A program made the translations under genes and the position numbers. Of a stretch of DNA of 32,540 bases, positions 1 to 11,804 are shown piece after piece. Source of the DNA: Calocera cornea HHB12733 (Eukaryota > Basidiomycota > Dacrymycetes > Dacrymycetales > Dacrymycetaceae); the NCBI GenBank assembly GCA_001632435.1, contig KV424153.1, positions 1 through 32,540 of the forward strand. The letters run 5' to 3'. The notes under the pieces are model-generated. The model was not told where the DNA came from. It worked only from the letters and a program-made list of their open reading frames with translations, and made no database searches. How positions within the stretch are numbered: position 1 is the stretch's first letter; every line of letters begins with the position of its first letter.

Positions 1-990
1 GTCTCTTTGACTCAGTCAGGTTTAGTTGGCAGCCTTGCTAGACTGTGTGCCCTCACAATAAACACCCAGAAAAGACCAACAGGTGCTTCCAGATCCACTT
101 GCAATATGGTATCCTGATTCTTTGTTTGCTGTCATGCAGCCCCAATGTAGTCAATAATTGATTGCTTTTCATTGTAGCATTGCACAAAGAGATCCAGCCC
201 CAAAGGGTCAGACCCTTGTATGGTGGGAACTTAGAAATGGGTCCGCCCCCAATGGCTTGCGTTGGAGAATTGTCCTCAGAGAGTGGGATTTTTGATTGGC
301 ATAAGAGTGTTGGGCTGAGGGGAGCAGGGCAGGGCAGGGTTGGGCAGGGTTGGGTTGGTAAATCCATATACAAGCCATCTTATGTGCTGATAGACCATTG
401 GAGGAAGCAGGCGCATGATACTTGCTAACAAGGGTTCCAAGGTCTCATAGGCCTGGTCTCATGCAATATCCCTCTCGGGCGAGTTACTATTATCAACACC
501 AGTCCTGAGGGAACCATGGGCGCAGAGAGCTGCTCCGTACTAAACCCCCTCTTTCCCGAGGCCGCCACGTGTCCCACAGCATCCCATTCACCTGGTCCAG
601 GGGGTGCTTACTACACTCCGCTGCCATAGTTGTGAAAGCATTGTCATTGACAGTCCACATGATCTTCTTATGCAGGGCACAGCAAGCCCTGGTGCAGGGG
701 GGCAGGTACCGTGCGCACGGTGGAGCAGGCACTCGACAAGGAGCAGAGCGAGGCTCAAGTTCCAATCGCAAGGACCCAAGCAGGAGTCCAATGAGGAGGA
801 ATGCGGACGTAATTTAAAAGAGTTAGTGGCGCACTGGGGTCAACAACTGAGAAGTGCGTTAACGCGGGGAGTCCTTGGGTGATTGGAAACACAGGCCTGT
901 AAGAGCAAGCCCTGCCAGAATTCCAAGAACTCCTAGTGCACTCTGGCCCACTGCACAGAGGTCTCCAACGTTTGAACACAGGCGCAGGGC
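1..990. other. Unassigned AT-richer left end, no supportable gene
   Basis: I see no gene here. Short open frames occur on both strands, but none has recognisable domains, intron structure or codon pattern. Positions 310-355 are a G-rich stretch built from GGGCA/GGGTT-type units. AATAAA near 57-62 could be part of an old retroelement end, but no matching second copy is visible in the window. The sequence is probably decayed repetitive DNA continuous with the transposon island to its right. Confidence 0.4.
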
Positions 991-994
991 ACGG

Positions 995-1456
995 TTTGCT
1001 TCCGGCTGTGATATTTGCAGCCTCTTTGGAGATTTGCTTCCGCTTGCCTGTTTGCTTCCATGTATATGCTTGCTTCTGTGGAGATTTGCTTGCACTCTGA
1101 TAGAGCCTCTGCCTTCAACAGATTCCATAGAAGCAAATATCTATGCTGAACCCAAGAAGAAACAAGAGTGGAAGCAAAACTTCAGACTGAAATGGACTTG
1201 CACCCAGAAGTAAATAGATCCGGGGACAAATTATATATAGGGATGCAAATAAGACATTGGAAGTAGGTAAACCAATGTGCCAAAGTGACTAATAGAGGGA
1301 AGAAGCAAAGTATTTGCAGAAGCAAAAGAGGGTGAAAGTATATTATGTAGCAGAATCTTAACACAGACTGGAAGCAGGTTTTCTGCAGAAATACAATATT
1401 TAGCAGACACAAACCAAGCTGAGTGGAAGTAATTCCCCCCTCAAAACAGAAGCAGA
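995..1456. repeat. Phased GGAAGCAAA-type array 1, with internal strand switch
   Basis: The left part carries the motif on the minus strand (TTTGCTTCC or a one-base variant) at about 995, 1014, 1033, 1051, 1069 and 1085, so the steps are 19, 19, 18, 18 and 16 nt. After about 35 nt without the motif it appears on the plus strand: 1129 (AGAAGCAAA), 1170, 1206, 1241, 1259, 1301, 1318, 1370, 1425 and 1448. Several of these steps are 17-19 nt or multiples of that. Core variants are mostly transitions (C/T at position 6, A/G at positions 1 and 4). It is more eroded than the arrays at 17.8-18.4 kb and 20.5-21.2 kb but clearly the same family. The two halves form a tail-to-tail inverted arrangement around 1094-1128. 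Confidence 0.7.
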
Positions 1457-1459
1457 CCC

Positions 1460-2670
1460 AATATTAGAGACAAACTCAAACATAGCGTAGATTATTACTA
1501 CACAGATATCAGGGCACACAATACTAGACACAAGGCTGTCTGCAAAAGTGGTCCAAGAATATTGAGAAGGAGATGAGATGTTGAGCAGAAGGGGCGAGAA
1601 GGACAATATGAGAATAATAGAGGAAAGCAGAGCACCAGATTTTGCGAGAGATCATCTGACAATATTGACAAGTTGCTGAGGTTTTGAGGTTTTGATTGAG
1701 ATCATGATGCCTAGTTCAACTACACAAGTATTGTGGAGGATCCTAAGAGATCAGATCTAAGGACAAAACTACAGACAGAGCAAAACTATATATGAGAAGG
1801 CCGGAAGTAGCTTTGAAAGGGGAACTGTACAGTTAGCTTAGGGCAGGCATCTCTTACCTTGGCAGAACAGGGCCGCTCTGCTGAAATGGTTTCAAGACTG
1901 TCGAGATGGGGTTTGTGCCTTCTTGGTTTAAGATCCTATATTGTGGGGGATCGGTTTTGGTGACTCCTAACACCTCTGGACCTGTATCTATGTCTTCAAT
2001 CTCAATCTCATATCACTTCCAGCCCAAATGGAAACACTCTTTTTCCACAAGCATGTGTCTGAACTGCCAGCAGGCCTGGCATCTTGGCATCCTTGTCATT
2101 TCCATGAGCTTACCCCTTGCTTCACCATACCTGTTACATTGTGTTGCAATTTCCAGTGTTTCTATGACATTGCCTTCTCAAATCATCCAGTAACTGTTCA
2201 CTCAGGGCAAGAAAGGCAGCCCCTCAGATTGTGCAACAAAGATCACACTGGTATCAAACACACCAGGTCCACCCCAGATCACAGATTCTGGGAGATCACA
2301 ATCTCACACCATGTGTGTGTACCTAGATTGTATCTCCCATATTACACCCATTGGTTTCCCAACAGGCTCTTACTACCTGATGTGGGGGATTGATATGTAA
2401 TTGACCAGTTCAGAGTGTGCCTTTGAGATAGCCATCCTGACCATGGACACTATGGGTATGTCCACCTTAACGATGACATCATGGAGATGTCCGATATCCA
2501 ATGAGTGTCAGCCTTCAGTTTGATCATTGTCAAGATGGGCCGATATCATCGATGTACTGTCCCGCTACGTGAAGATGAAATGAAAGATTGTCGAGCATGG
2601 TATATTTCAGGGTCCATTTACAAACTGTAACTGTGGCTGGCGGCGATATTTCTTTCTACTGACAAAACAT
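1460..2670. other. Unassigned stretch with decayed coding scraps
   Basis: No intact gene. On the minus strand around 2020-2230, two neighbouring frames together read like weakly protein-like sequence (motifs LSEQLLDDL, then a shifted NVIETLEIATQC and CQACWQF). Stops and frame changes break it up, and I could not assign a family. The stretch 1460-1700 still shows loose resemblance to the phased motif array on its left. It lies between array 1 and the transposase pseudogene, so it is best read as degraded mobile-element DNA. Confidence 0.35.
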
Positions 2671-2675
2671 GGTAA

Positions 2676-4960
2676 CTACAGATTCTCATGCCACCAGGCT
2701 CCATCATATAGGCAAGCAGCAGCCTGACGCCAAGGACAATCTGTATCTTCAGAGGAGACAGTTTCTATGGAGGACTCGGTGTCTGCCTCGACTGTGTCCT
2801 CCACAGTATCATCCTTTGCTGTTACTGTGGGAAGCTTGGCATCATCAAGAGCAGTGTCAGCGTCATCTGCAGGCAGATCATCTTCCAAAACCACAGCCAT
2901 TGCTGTGGGTACATCCTCTTGAGCACGATGGGGGAGGATCTCCATGAAGAGTGGAAGGTTCGTGACCGGAAGTGTGCGTAAGAGGTCGATCATCTTCTCG
3001 CTGGTTACACACTCATAGGAGAACCGGACATCATCAACCTCAGAGTAGCAAAGGTGCCATGCCTGCTGGACAATCTCCGGCATGTTCAGATCGTTGTATG
3101 CCTTCAGCAGCCATGATACCGTCCGATTTCGTAGGGTTGGAAGTGATGTATCAAGTGTCACAGCCTCGGGTGCCACCCCATGTTGTAGCTGAACCAGGGT
3201 TTCATCGGCAACATCTTTGAGTGCAGACTGACGGATACTTGTCTTGTCTTGAGACAATGTTGAAGACCGACATCAGCTGGCTGCCAAAGACCAGTGCAGC
3301 CTGCAGGAATATACTGAAGCAGAATCCATGGATGGGTGGTCCGGATCCAATCACGGAACTCTGCGCTCCAATGAACCAAGTAGACATCGATAATCCACAG
3401 ACATGGATCATGCTGGTTCCGCCCTGCCCGCTCATTTGCAGCCTCATAGTATGGTATGAGGAGGTCATGGACAAATAGCTTCAATGTTGTGAAATTTGTC
3501 CAGTATGTGGTGGAGCATGAGAGCGTGAAGATATGGCCCTGCTGCTGTGCAACTTGCAGGATTGGCTGTGTGGTGTTATTTGCAAATGGTAGTGATCGAT
3601 TTGTTGATCCTTTCCAGATTGACTGGAAGGGAAGCAGCGTGCCATCCATGCTGAGACTGGTCATGATCGTACAAGCCCGTTTCTCTTCCTTGCCAATGAC
3701 GTTGACTTGCTGTGCACCAATAGGTGCATAGGTGCACTCTCCGCCATGCTGCAGAAGAAGCTGGGTTTTGTCTGAATTGACAACACATGCTGCTGGTATC
3801 TTGAATTGCTCCACAGCATAGGCAGCACGGAGCACAGCTTTCCAGGTGAGATGACGCCAGTCATCTGGAAGCTTATGTGCTGCTTTGGTGGAGTGCCGGA
3901 GTGTCCAACCCAGCTGGTCTCGGAGGAATTGTCGCACAAAAGGGAGTGATGCACGGAAGGGCTTGCCAGTCTGCAGGCATGTCTGCTGGAAGACAGCCGG
4001 GCATCTGCTTGCCATATGACCCATCATGATACCACGGGCTGTGTGGGCAGAGATTGACACCCCAGCTTGACGGAGCCGTATAAGTTGCAGCTTGATTGCT
4101 TCAATAACCTCCGGATACATGGCCTGTACTGTGGTAAGAACAGAAAAGCCAGCAGGTACAATTGTGCTCACCAGGACCCGTTGGGAGCCCACAGCATTAT
4201 ACACAGGAGCATGACCTCGTGATGCTGCAGCACGGACAGCTGGTGTCCAACCAGTACCTTCAGGTCGATTGATCCATCTCCAGATGGTTGAGATGGTGAG
4301 GTGGTGCATGAAGACGTCTGGGTTATGGCGTTGGAGCTCTTGTAGGATAGCAGTGGGCGACCAGCCAACGTTCTGCTGTGCGGCAGTAATCTGCTGCCAC
4401 AGGAAAGGTGCCTGCCAGTTGACGTTCTTAGCTGATGGCAGTTGTGACTTGGGCAGAGCACGGTAGGGGCGAGACATCTCAGCAATACGGGTGGCCTCAA
4501 CAGATGGGGGGCTGACACAGATGATATCATTGTTGGTTGTTTCACTGTTGCTCTCGGACTCGGAAAAGACGTAGTTGTAGAACTGCCAGAGGAGCGTCAG
4601 CTTTAGCAGGCTGTGGAATTCAGACAGGGCATACCAGACGCCGCTGCTTGGCCTGTGATAGCTTTCCCCCAGCTTCTCTCTCTGCTGCTTTCCGCTTTGC
4701 CCGATAGCGCTCCATCTTTGCTCGCATCTCAGCCCGCTCCTGCTGTGTAGCCACAGCCGCTCTCTGTGCAGCTGCTAGCTTCACAGCTTCTTGTTCTGCC
4801 TTATACTCCTGGTCATGTTGCTGCACTTGCTGGAGGAACTCGTCTCAGGTGACCAGTGGAAAGTAGTCCAGCATGCCCTTTGAGGAATAGCCATGCTGGG
4901 AGAGAGACTGTGTCGGAGTAGAGGGCAGCCACATATTGGAGACTGCTGTTTCAGAGGCTG
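2676..4960 (-). pseudogene. Decayed DDE-1 (pogo/Tigger-like) transposase gene
   Basis: The largest intact piece is the frame 4477-3158. It has an N-terminal helix-turn-helix-like region and then a DDE-1 endonuclease core. The probable metal-binding aspartates are in NSDKT (about residue 236), WIIDVY (about 364) and LWQPADVG (about 402). The family hallmark GCTGLWQPADVG is clear. Just after it, at plus-strand 3238-3247, the five-base unit CTTGT is tandemly doubled. This throws the reading into another frame, and the tail then continues in the frame 3257-2676 (LKAYNDL, then an acidic C-terminus). Upstream, an alanine/glutamate-rich coiled-coil segment (4826-4620) reads on from a segment with an in-frame TGA at 4845-4847 and ends in a further stop at 4620-4622, before a frame change into the main core. 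The element is therefore inactive. In this family the transposase normally cuts and pastes its own DNA. I could not find terminal inverted repeats. Confidence 0.85.
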
Positions 4961-5044
4961 GATGTCGATGTTGTTGGGCCTGTATCTGGGCTTATGTATC
5001 CACAGCAGCAGAACTCGTGATTGCACAGTGTTGATTGGCAGCAC

Positions 5045-5576
5045 TGATAGTGTCCACAGCAGGTCACAGGGAATAACAAAGCGTCGGTGCTGACATAGAG
5101 GTGGTCAATTGAAATATGTAACGGCGGCCGGGGCTGTCATATCATCTGCCCATATGAAAACAACCTCCGGCCAAGCTCAGGGTCCCGGAGCTATCTTGCA
5201 CCTTCACGTAGCGGGACAGTAAGCTGCAGTCCAGCGGCATGAGTCCCGGGCCCGCATTACCTTGTGATAACCACGTGAGCGGGAGCAAACCCTCGGCATC
5301 GGGGGTTGTGAGTGCCGTTCCCGAGGGCTGCCCAGGGCGCCGTGCGCTATCCCGCTGCCGCCCACTGAACCGCCTCGACATACATCAGAGGTCAACGCAC
5401 TGGACTGGACTGCCTTGCAACACCTGCTCTGCACTGTCTCTGCTCTTAACTGCTTGGGATAACACAGTCACTGTTCGACAGAGACTCTCACCTGACACAG
5501 TCGCCCGGAGCGCGGACTAACTACAGTACTGCAGACGAGGAGACATACCCTGGCATCACACACCCTCCAGGAGGAC
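5045..5576. other. Gene-free spacer upstream of the PIN-domain gene
   Basis: This is the transition from the AT-richer transposon island to the GC-rich gene block. I found no conserved coding sequence and no clear TATA box. The last roughly 100 bases should contain the 5' untranslated region of the gene starting at 5577. A pyrimidine/CACAC-rich run (5550-5570) sits directly before the ATG. Confidence 0.4.
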
Positions 5577-7201
5577 ATGGCGGCCACCACCGCCCAGTCC
5601 CCACCGCTCGACGTGCGTCCCACCTCCCTCCCCCCGCCATACACCCACTCACCCACTCACCCACTCACTCCCTTACCCCGCAGGCCGAGCCAGCCCAACG
5701 AGACCGCATCTCCCGTGCTCTGGGTGCCGCTTTCCTCTCGCACCAAGTCGACAGTCTTCAGCGCTCAGTCGAGGACCTGTCCTTCGCACGGTCTGGCGAG
5801 AACCCCACGCGGGGTATGTACAAGGGTCCTTGGGGGCGGGGCGGGCCCAGCTCGCCCGTCTCCAGCTCCTGGCCCACTGCTGGGCGCGCGGCGCCCCCTC
5901 AACGCGGCGGGAGGGGCAGGGGCAGCCCGGGAAGGGGGTACGCCAATGCTGTCACTGGTTCGCGGGCACAGACACACAGAGAAAGAGAGAGGGAGAAGCA
6001 GCGGCAGCGGCAAAGGGACGAGGACAAGGAGTTTGACCGGTCCCTCCCAGTGCCCGCACCGAACGCGGTTGTCGCGCGCGTGCTGGCTATGCCGGTGCCA
6101 GCACCAAAGCAGTCTGTGGAGGTGGTCGATGATCGGGATCTGGAGTTGGAGCCGGAGCTGGAGGAGCTGGGAGAAGGTCAGAGGGCCGTGCCTGCCCAGG
6201 CGCACAGCTCGATCCTCTCCTGGCGCGCGGAGGTCGCGCGGGACACGACGCAGCTTGCTGCAGCCGCGCTCGAGTCGTCCGTCCACACCGAAGTCGAGCC
6301 TGACACGCGCACGGCCGAGCCGCGCGGCCCCGCCGTACCCGCGGGGATCAACCCGCTCTCGTTCCAGCGGCGTCTCGCGGACCGGATCGTGCTCGACGCA
6401 TCCGTGCTCGTCCACTCGCTCGGCACCGTACGCAAGTGGTGCGGCGATGGCCGGAGGGAGGAGGTCATTGTCCCTCTCGAAGCGCTCAACACGCTCGACT
6501 TGCTCAAGAAGGGCGGGTCACCGCTCGCGGGCAGCGCCCGCGCAGCAAGCAGGTACCTCGAGGACCAGGTCGGGCTCAATCCGCGCATCACTGTGCAAGA
6601 TGAGGAGGCGTACGTCCCGTGGGAGCAGATCCCTGCGAGCATCCCCCCCGCACTCGTTCCTGCGCCGTTTCCCGCACACGCCCGTGCTGTGTCGGTAGAA
6701 TCGTCCCCCGCGCTCGGAGGGCCTCTCGGGACGTCGACGAGCGGGCTGCGGCCGGTGAACCGTGCAGATTGCCCAGAATGGATCAAGCGCACGCTCTGCT
6801 CCGCCGCATTCGAGTTCTCCACCGCACTCCAGCAGGGCGGGCGCAAGGCCGTCCTGGCCGTCATCGCCCCTGCTGGGGACAGGCTGCGCGGCGACGAGGA
6901 TACGGCGCGGTGGGAGGCGAGGGCCGACGGGCGCGAGGTGCGCGCCTGGGCGCAGGAGGTCGGCGTTCTCCTCCTCGAGCTGGGGAAGACGCCGCGTGCA
7001 GAGCGAGAGCGAAGGAGTGTGGATAGCGATAGGGAGCGGATTGGCAGCGGCGCCAGCGCGGGCAGCAGGGAGCGCGGTGGGTTCGCCGGGAGGGGAAGGA
7101 GCAGGAGGAGCAGGGCACAGGGCATTGTCGACAAGGGGCCCGTGGTGGACGTCCCGCGGGTCGTTAAGGTGCTTGCGAGAGGGGAGAGGCTGGACACCTA
7201 A
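5577..7201 (+). CDS. PIN-domain protein (putative RNA-metabolism factor)
   Basis: Model: exons 5577-5612 and 5684-7201, a 71-nt intron, 517 residues. The ATG sits in a good context (GACATGG) and the first intron is phase 0. After exon 1, residues 13-50 form a short helical segment (LGAAFLSHQV). A low-complexity Arg/Gly/Glu region (RERERE) follows. The PIN-like nuclease fold is at about 245-315: it starts IVLDAS (Asp about 250) and has VPLEALNTLDLLKKG (Glu about 278) and ARAASRYLEDQVG. PIN domains use clustered acidic residues to bind metal and cut RNA. The C-terminus has an Arg/Gly-rich stretch and ends VVKVLARGERLDT. I recognise this layout from unnamed Agaricomycete PIN proteins, so the exact substrate is unknown. 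A second donor-like GTATGT at 5814 lies inside a Gly/Arg-rich stretch. The frame runs through it, so a second intron is possible but not required. The intron holds an ACCCACTC tandem repeat. Confidence 0.82.
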
Positions 7202-8490
7202 CGCCTGCGGCGGTGCTGCTCAACTTCCAAAGTGAGTTCTGTGCGTATATCCGCGTGAGCTGGGGCTGAAGGAGGAGCAGACAATGCTGCTGTCACCAAG
7301 TGTAACGCAGCTACGACCCGCTCTCGCTTGGCTACGTAGGGCCTGCTGGACGCCCGCTCTGGTGCTCAGCCTCGCTGCACTTCTGCTCGCCGACTCCGCG
7401 CTCCCTTGCATCGTCCTCATGTCCCACCCTCGTCGTCCTTGTGCGCTGCCCTATCGGCGTTCCGACGGGTTGTGATTGCTGCGGATGTTTGATTTCATGC
7501 TTATCGGCCTCTATACCTCTCTGACCCTTTCCCTCTTGTCTGTCTCTCTTGTCTCGTGCGTCTGGTCACGTTCTCTTTCATCTCCGTTTATCCGGCCCCG
7601 CCCCCCTCCTCCCCGGCCTGTCCTCACGTGGGTGCGCGCAGGCCGCGCTCTCTGATTGTGGATGGACTGTTTGTTTGTTTTTCCTCTCCATTATCAGCTC
7701 TGCGTGTGCCACCTGTACGTACATCGTAGACCGCCTTGCCGGAGGAAGGAAACTGCCCGCGTAACATGCCCGGTCCATTCCCCAATTGCGAGCGCCGCAC
7801 GCTTCCTGCCAGCCCCCCCTCTCTGTCTATATGCCAGCATCGCCCGCCTTGGCTGCAGTGCGACCGCCCACGTCCTTTATAACCTCTCCAAGCGCTCCCG
7901 GGCGTGTCTGGGAGTTACGTATCCGGGGCGCGTCGGACGCGCGAGGCGGTTGCGTAACAAGCGCCCGCGCTGAGCGCCCAGCGTGCAAGGTTCCATCAGG
8001 CGCCACGGTGCTTCCTTGCCCGTCCCACCGCTTCCTCCGCGCGCTGCAGCCCGTCCAATGGACCACCTCGCCCCACCCTCCTTCTCTCTGGCACCGCACC
8101 TCAATGGAATGACGTCCGCCCTCGCGAGCCAAGCTGCCCCCTGCGCTAGCTCCTGCGCTCCCCTGGTGAGGATGGGCTTGCATCGTCTTCTGCGGAATGA
8201 CGAGAGCACTTGGACAGGGAAGATGCTAATTCTGGCCGGTTGTGTACTGTCCCGTCTTGCCTCGTGGTCTGGAGGGAGATTGGATTGCGGGTGTGATAGC
8301 GATCTACTACCTTGATAGGGAAGGGAAAGGACGCGTGCCCAGGAGTGGCAGGGGGCAAGCTTTGCTTGCGCAAGCGAATATAATCTCCACTCGTCTTGGG
8401 CTGCTTCAAACACGCCCACAGTCTCTCCGCCTTCTTGCCCCGTCCCGCCTCGCCATTCTTCCGCCAGCGCTCGCCGCACACCCAACGAGA
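7202..8490. other. Intergenic stretch between PIN gene and secreted-protein gene
   Basis: About 1.29 kb with no supportable gene. Open frames in several registers reflect the high G+C and lack domains or sensible splice structure. Positions 7870-7885 contain a TTTATAAC TATA-like word. A second AT word (AATATAAT, about 8377-8385) lies roughly 110 bases before the ATG at 8491 and is followed by a C/T-rich tract, a typical fungal promoter arrangement. The first few hundred bases are expected to be 3' untranslated region of the PIN gene. Confidence 0.45.
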
Positions 8491-9499
8491 ATGCGCCCCT
8501 CCCTGGCCGCGTCCCTCCTTTCCCTGCTCTCCCTGCTCTCATCCCTCCTCCCCGCTACCCTCTCCCCGGTCACCCAGCTCGGCATCGTCCTCCTCGCTCT
8601 TCCCGCCCCGGCGCTCGCCTTCCCGTTCCGGCATCCCGACCCTGCCGCCCGCGCCGCCCAGGGCCTGCGCGAACTCGAGCGGGTTGAGGAGCGCACCGCC
8701 CAGGCTGCGGAGGAGGCGTACGCGCGGATCGAGCGGCGTGCCGTGCTCACCGAGCGCGCCGTGCCCGTGGAGCGTGTGCCGCACGTCCCGGACCGAGAGG
8801 ACCTTGGTGCCCGTCCCCCTCCAGCCCCTCCTGTCGCTCCGGGAAGTGCCGATGGACCTGCGCCCCCTGTCGTCGGCAACCCCCCAGTCGTCCTCTCCAA
8901 GCTGGACGTGGCTGCTGCGCGGCCTGGAGGGGTGGAATTGGGGAAGGACACGCCGCTCGCACTCACCCTGGACAGGCAAGAGGCAGAGGCTGCCCTTCTT
9001 CAGGTTGAGAGTGTGCGGCTCGGGCTGGAGAGCCTCGAGGAGTACGTGTTTCCTCACCACCGTGGATGAAGAGAAGATGTGCTAACTACCACCACTCTGT
9101 AGGCTGCTCAAGTCCGCCGCCTCCCTCACGCGTCTCACCGCATTCAAAGCGACCGAGCCGGAGCCACCCACGCTCCGCACGCCGCCGAAGCCGCTGTCCG
9201 ACGACCCCGCCCTCTCCTCGGGGCACCGCCCCCCTCTTCTCTCGGCGGACGACCCCATGGGGCTGGGGCTGGCCGACGGGCCCGAGCTGATGTACTACGA
9301 GCACGCGCACCTGCAGGACCTCTACTACGGCTCCTATCCACCCACAGAGCTCTTCTACAACAAGGACGCGGCGAACGACCTCAGGGAGCCGATCCCGCTC
9401 GTACCGGTCAACCCGGAACAGTTTAGGGACTACTCGGGCCATCCGAGGTTGACTGCGGAGGAGTTCTTCGGGAGGAACAGGAGGAAGGGCGCGCGCTGA
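8491..9499 (+). CDS. Predicted secreted protein of unknown function
   Basis: Model: exons 8491-9041 and 9103-9499, 315 residues. The 61-nt intron has a GTACGT donor, GCTAAC branch site and TAG acceptor, and it is phase 2. I chose this ATG rather than the upstream in-frame one at 8242 because it begins a signal sequence: residues 1-43 are hydrophobic (SLLSLLSSLL, GIVLLALPAPALA). A charged, alanine-rich helical segment follows (about 50-95), then a Pro-rich linker, a second helical segment running across the intron, and an acidic/aromatic C-terminal part (MYYEHAHLQDLYYG, PPTELFYN). It ends in a basic tail (GRNRRKGAR). I recognise no family. The protein is probably secreted or anchored in the secretory pathway. 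Gene orientation matches its neighbours on both sides. Confidence 0.75.
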
Positions 9500-10501
9500 G
9501 CCACTGAGCCGTTGTGCGCAAGGGAGATCTAATTATCGTGCATCGGGAGGTTGGAGGGGTTTTTCTGTTTTTGTATGCGCGTACGCGAGCGTGCGGCGAC
9601 GGCGTGGCCGTCTGTAGCCCTAGCTGGATCTGGATCTATGTCTCTCTACTCTACTCTACTTTACTACCCAGGGCTCGTAATGAAAGTGCGCTCATCCCAC
9701 ACGCTCAATTCCGAAACCCCCAAGCAGGAGTCCGTCTCTCGGATTCTCCGTCCGACAGAACGTGCCACCTGCTTCTCATCACATCCGCCGCCAGGAGCGT
9801 GTCCGTGCGGCCTGCGGTCGACGCGCCCCGCGCATTCCTCATCGGCGTATTCATCCCCGACCGACCGAGTCGGCCCGGTCGGGCAGGATGAGACAGCCAC
9901 GAGCCCGAACACGCAGAGCCATTATTAAATAATTGTCGTGGTTGACTTGCCGCGTCCGGCCCTCATTGGTCCTCGTCGGGTGGACTGGATGATGCGTAGT
10001 GTGCGTTGTCGCGAGGGCGGGATGTTGGGCGCGTGTAGCGGCCCGCACGTGTGTGCGCGATCGGGACAAGAAGCACGCCCTTCCTGGCCCTGTGATTCCC
10101 ACCGCTGCTTCGCGACGCTCCGCCGTTTCCGCCGTGCCCACCACCTTGTGTGCCGTGTGCTACCGTACTTATGCCGTGTGCTGCAACCCCTCTGGTCGTC
10201 TGCCAGCCAAGTCCTGTTCTTTTCCGTCTTGCTCTGACGGCGTTGGGCCGGCTCTAACATGCTGCTCTGTCTCGGCTTGCCTTCGAGGGAGAACGTCGTG
10301 CAGGCGCCCCTGGCCGTCAGTACATTATGCACGTTCCTGCAAGATGCTTCTGCACGTTCGCATGCTTCCCCCATTCCGGCTAGAAGGACGAGGTTCGGGG
10401 CGAGGCGAGGTATCGCTACTTAAGGCACACGCCCGGAATAGGCTGCCTTCTTCGTCGAGCGTCAACTGTCCTCGACACAGTATTGCAGCCAAAGCACACC
10501 G
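9500..10501. other. Intergenic stretch upstream of first metallophosphatase gene
   Basis: About 1 kb without a supportable gene. A short CTCTA-type tandem repeat lies at about 9640-9665. The region nearest the ATG at 10502 is GC-rich with a single TACTTAAG word near 10416 and no convincing TATA box. The open frames here, including the antisense one running over the start of the phosphatase gene, are shadows. Confidence 0.4.
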
Positions 10502-11804
10502 ATGATCGCCTCTGCGCTCTTTGTCGCCGCCCTTGCGGGGATCGCGTCCGCGGTGCCTGCGCCTACGACCGGTACAAAGCGCACGGACTGGACGGGCGAG
10601 CTCCTTGGCCTGCTCACCAAGAAGAAGCTCACGTTTGGCAGGGACGGCACCTTCAAGGTTGTCTCCTTCTCTGACATGCACTTTGGCGAGCGTTGGGGCA
10701 ATGGTTCGTGGGCTGTTTGGGGGCCAGCTAACGTGGGCTCCTTTCTGCCGAATTGCTCGGGATGGATGCTGACGGTCTTTGACTAGGATGCCATGACCCA
10801 GCAGGTGCATGCCACCATCCTCGACCAGGAGAAGCCAGACTACGTCGTCTTCAACGGTGACATGATGACGGGCGAGAACGTATTCGCCGACAACGCGACG
10901 GGATACCTGGACCAGTGCTTTGCGCCGACGGTGCAGCGCAAGATTCCCTTCTCGTGCACGCACGGTAACCACGACAACGCGAACAACATCAACCACCAGA
11001 AGGAGATCGAGTACGAGCAGGCCCACTACTCGGACCTGTCCTACACGCGTATGGACGTCGGCCCCCAGCCCTGGGGCGTCGGCAACTACTGGGTCCCCGT
11101 CTTTGCCAACGAGTGGGACTGGGCGCCCGCAGTCATCATGTGGTTCTTCGACTCACGCTCGTTCACCTCGGGCACGGGGGCCGGCCCGGGCCCCGTACCT
11201 GACTCGGCCAACTTTTACTGGATCGACGAGAACACCGTCCCAGCTTACATCGAGGGCCAGAGCTGGCTGATGAAGGCTATCGTGCGTCCTTTCCCGCGGG
11301 GCCTTGTCCTCATTGCTGATTCGGTCACAGTGGGGTGAACTGCCGCCTTCCCTCGTCTTCGTCCACATTCCATTCCAGAAGTCGGACCTCCTCTGGCAGC
11401 TTGGCACACCTGGCGACCATGATGACGAGCCAGACCCTGCGTCCCAGGGGTTCATTAACAACACCTACACCGGTCTGGACCAGCCCGCCTTCGACGCCAT
11501 CCTCCAGCTCGCCGACGGCAAGGACAAAGTGCTGGCCATCACCTCAGGCCATGACCATGGTGAGTCGTGGTGCGCGCGGTCCGCCAACTCGTCCGGCATC
11601 CCCCTGTGCTTCGATGGCCACTCCGGGTACGGCGGCTACGTCACCCCGAACTCGATGGTCCGCAACGGACGCGTGTTCAACCTCAAGCTATCCGACCTGC
11701 AGGCAAAGGATGGGCCAAAGGTCGACACGTGGAACTCTTACGAGAACAAGACCATCAACGACAAGGTCACCCTCGGCCCAGATTTCATGAAGTCGTTCCT
11801 GTGA
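10502..11804 (+). CDS. Secreted calcineurin-like metallophosphatase, paralogue 1
   Basis: Model: exons 10502-10732, 10787-11281 and 11331-11804, 399 residues, both introns phase 0 (54 and 49 nt). The donor at 10733 rather than the GT at 10704 is required to keep frame. It also restores the segment WAVWGPAN before the conserved DAMTQQVH. An N-terminal signal peptide (about residues 1-18) suggests export. All metallophosphatase motifs are present: SDMH (Asp58, His60), NGD (Asp102), GNHD (138-140), VHIP (His254) and GHDH (316-318). These bind a two-metal centre that hydrolyses phosphate esters. The closest named fungal relatives are the Dcr2/SIA1-type phosphoesterases. The natural substrate cannot be told from sequence. 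A close paralogue follows at 12438 on the same strand. The last two coding exons of the two genes have identical lengths (495 and 474 nt). Confidence 0.9.

Noticed and set aside
2020..2230. Possible hAT-transposase C-terminus on the minus strand (HACGKRVF-like words)
   Set aside because: The match is a few residues, interrupted by stops, and does not extend to the usual dimerisation motif.
6178..7197. 339-codon open frame on the minus strand
   Set aside because: Antisense to the PIN-domain gene, Ser/Arg-rich from G+C bias, no domain.
10704..10786. Donor GT at 10704 for the first intron of phosphatase paralogue 1
   Set aside because: It puts the next exon out of frame and removes a conserved tryptophan-containing segment. 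The donor at 10733 solves both.
10325..11026. 233-codon minus-strand frame over the first phosphatase
   Set aside because: Antisense shadow; the plus strand has all five metallophosphatase motifs.
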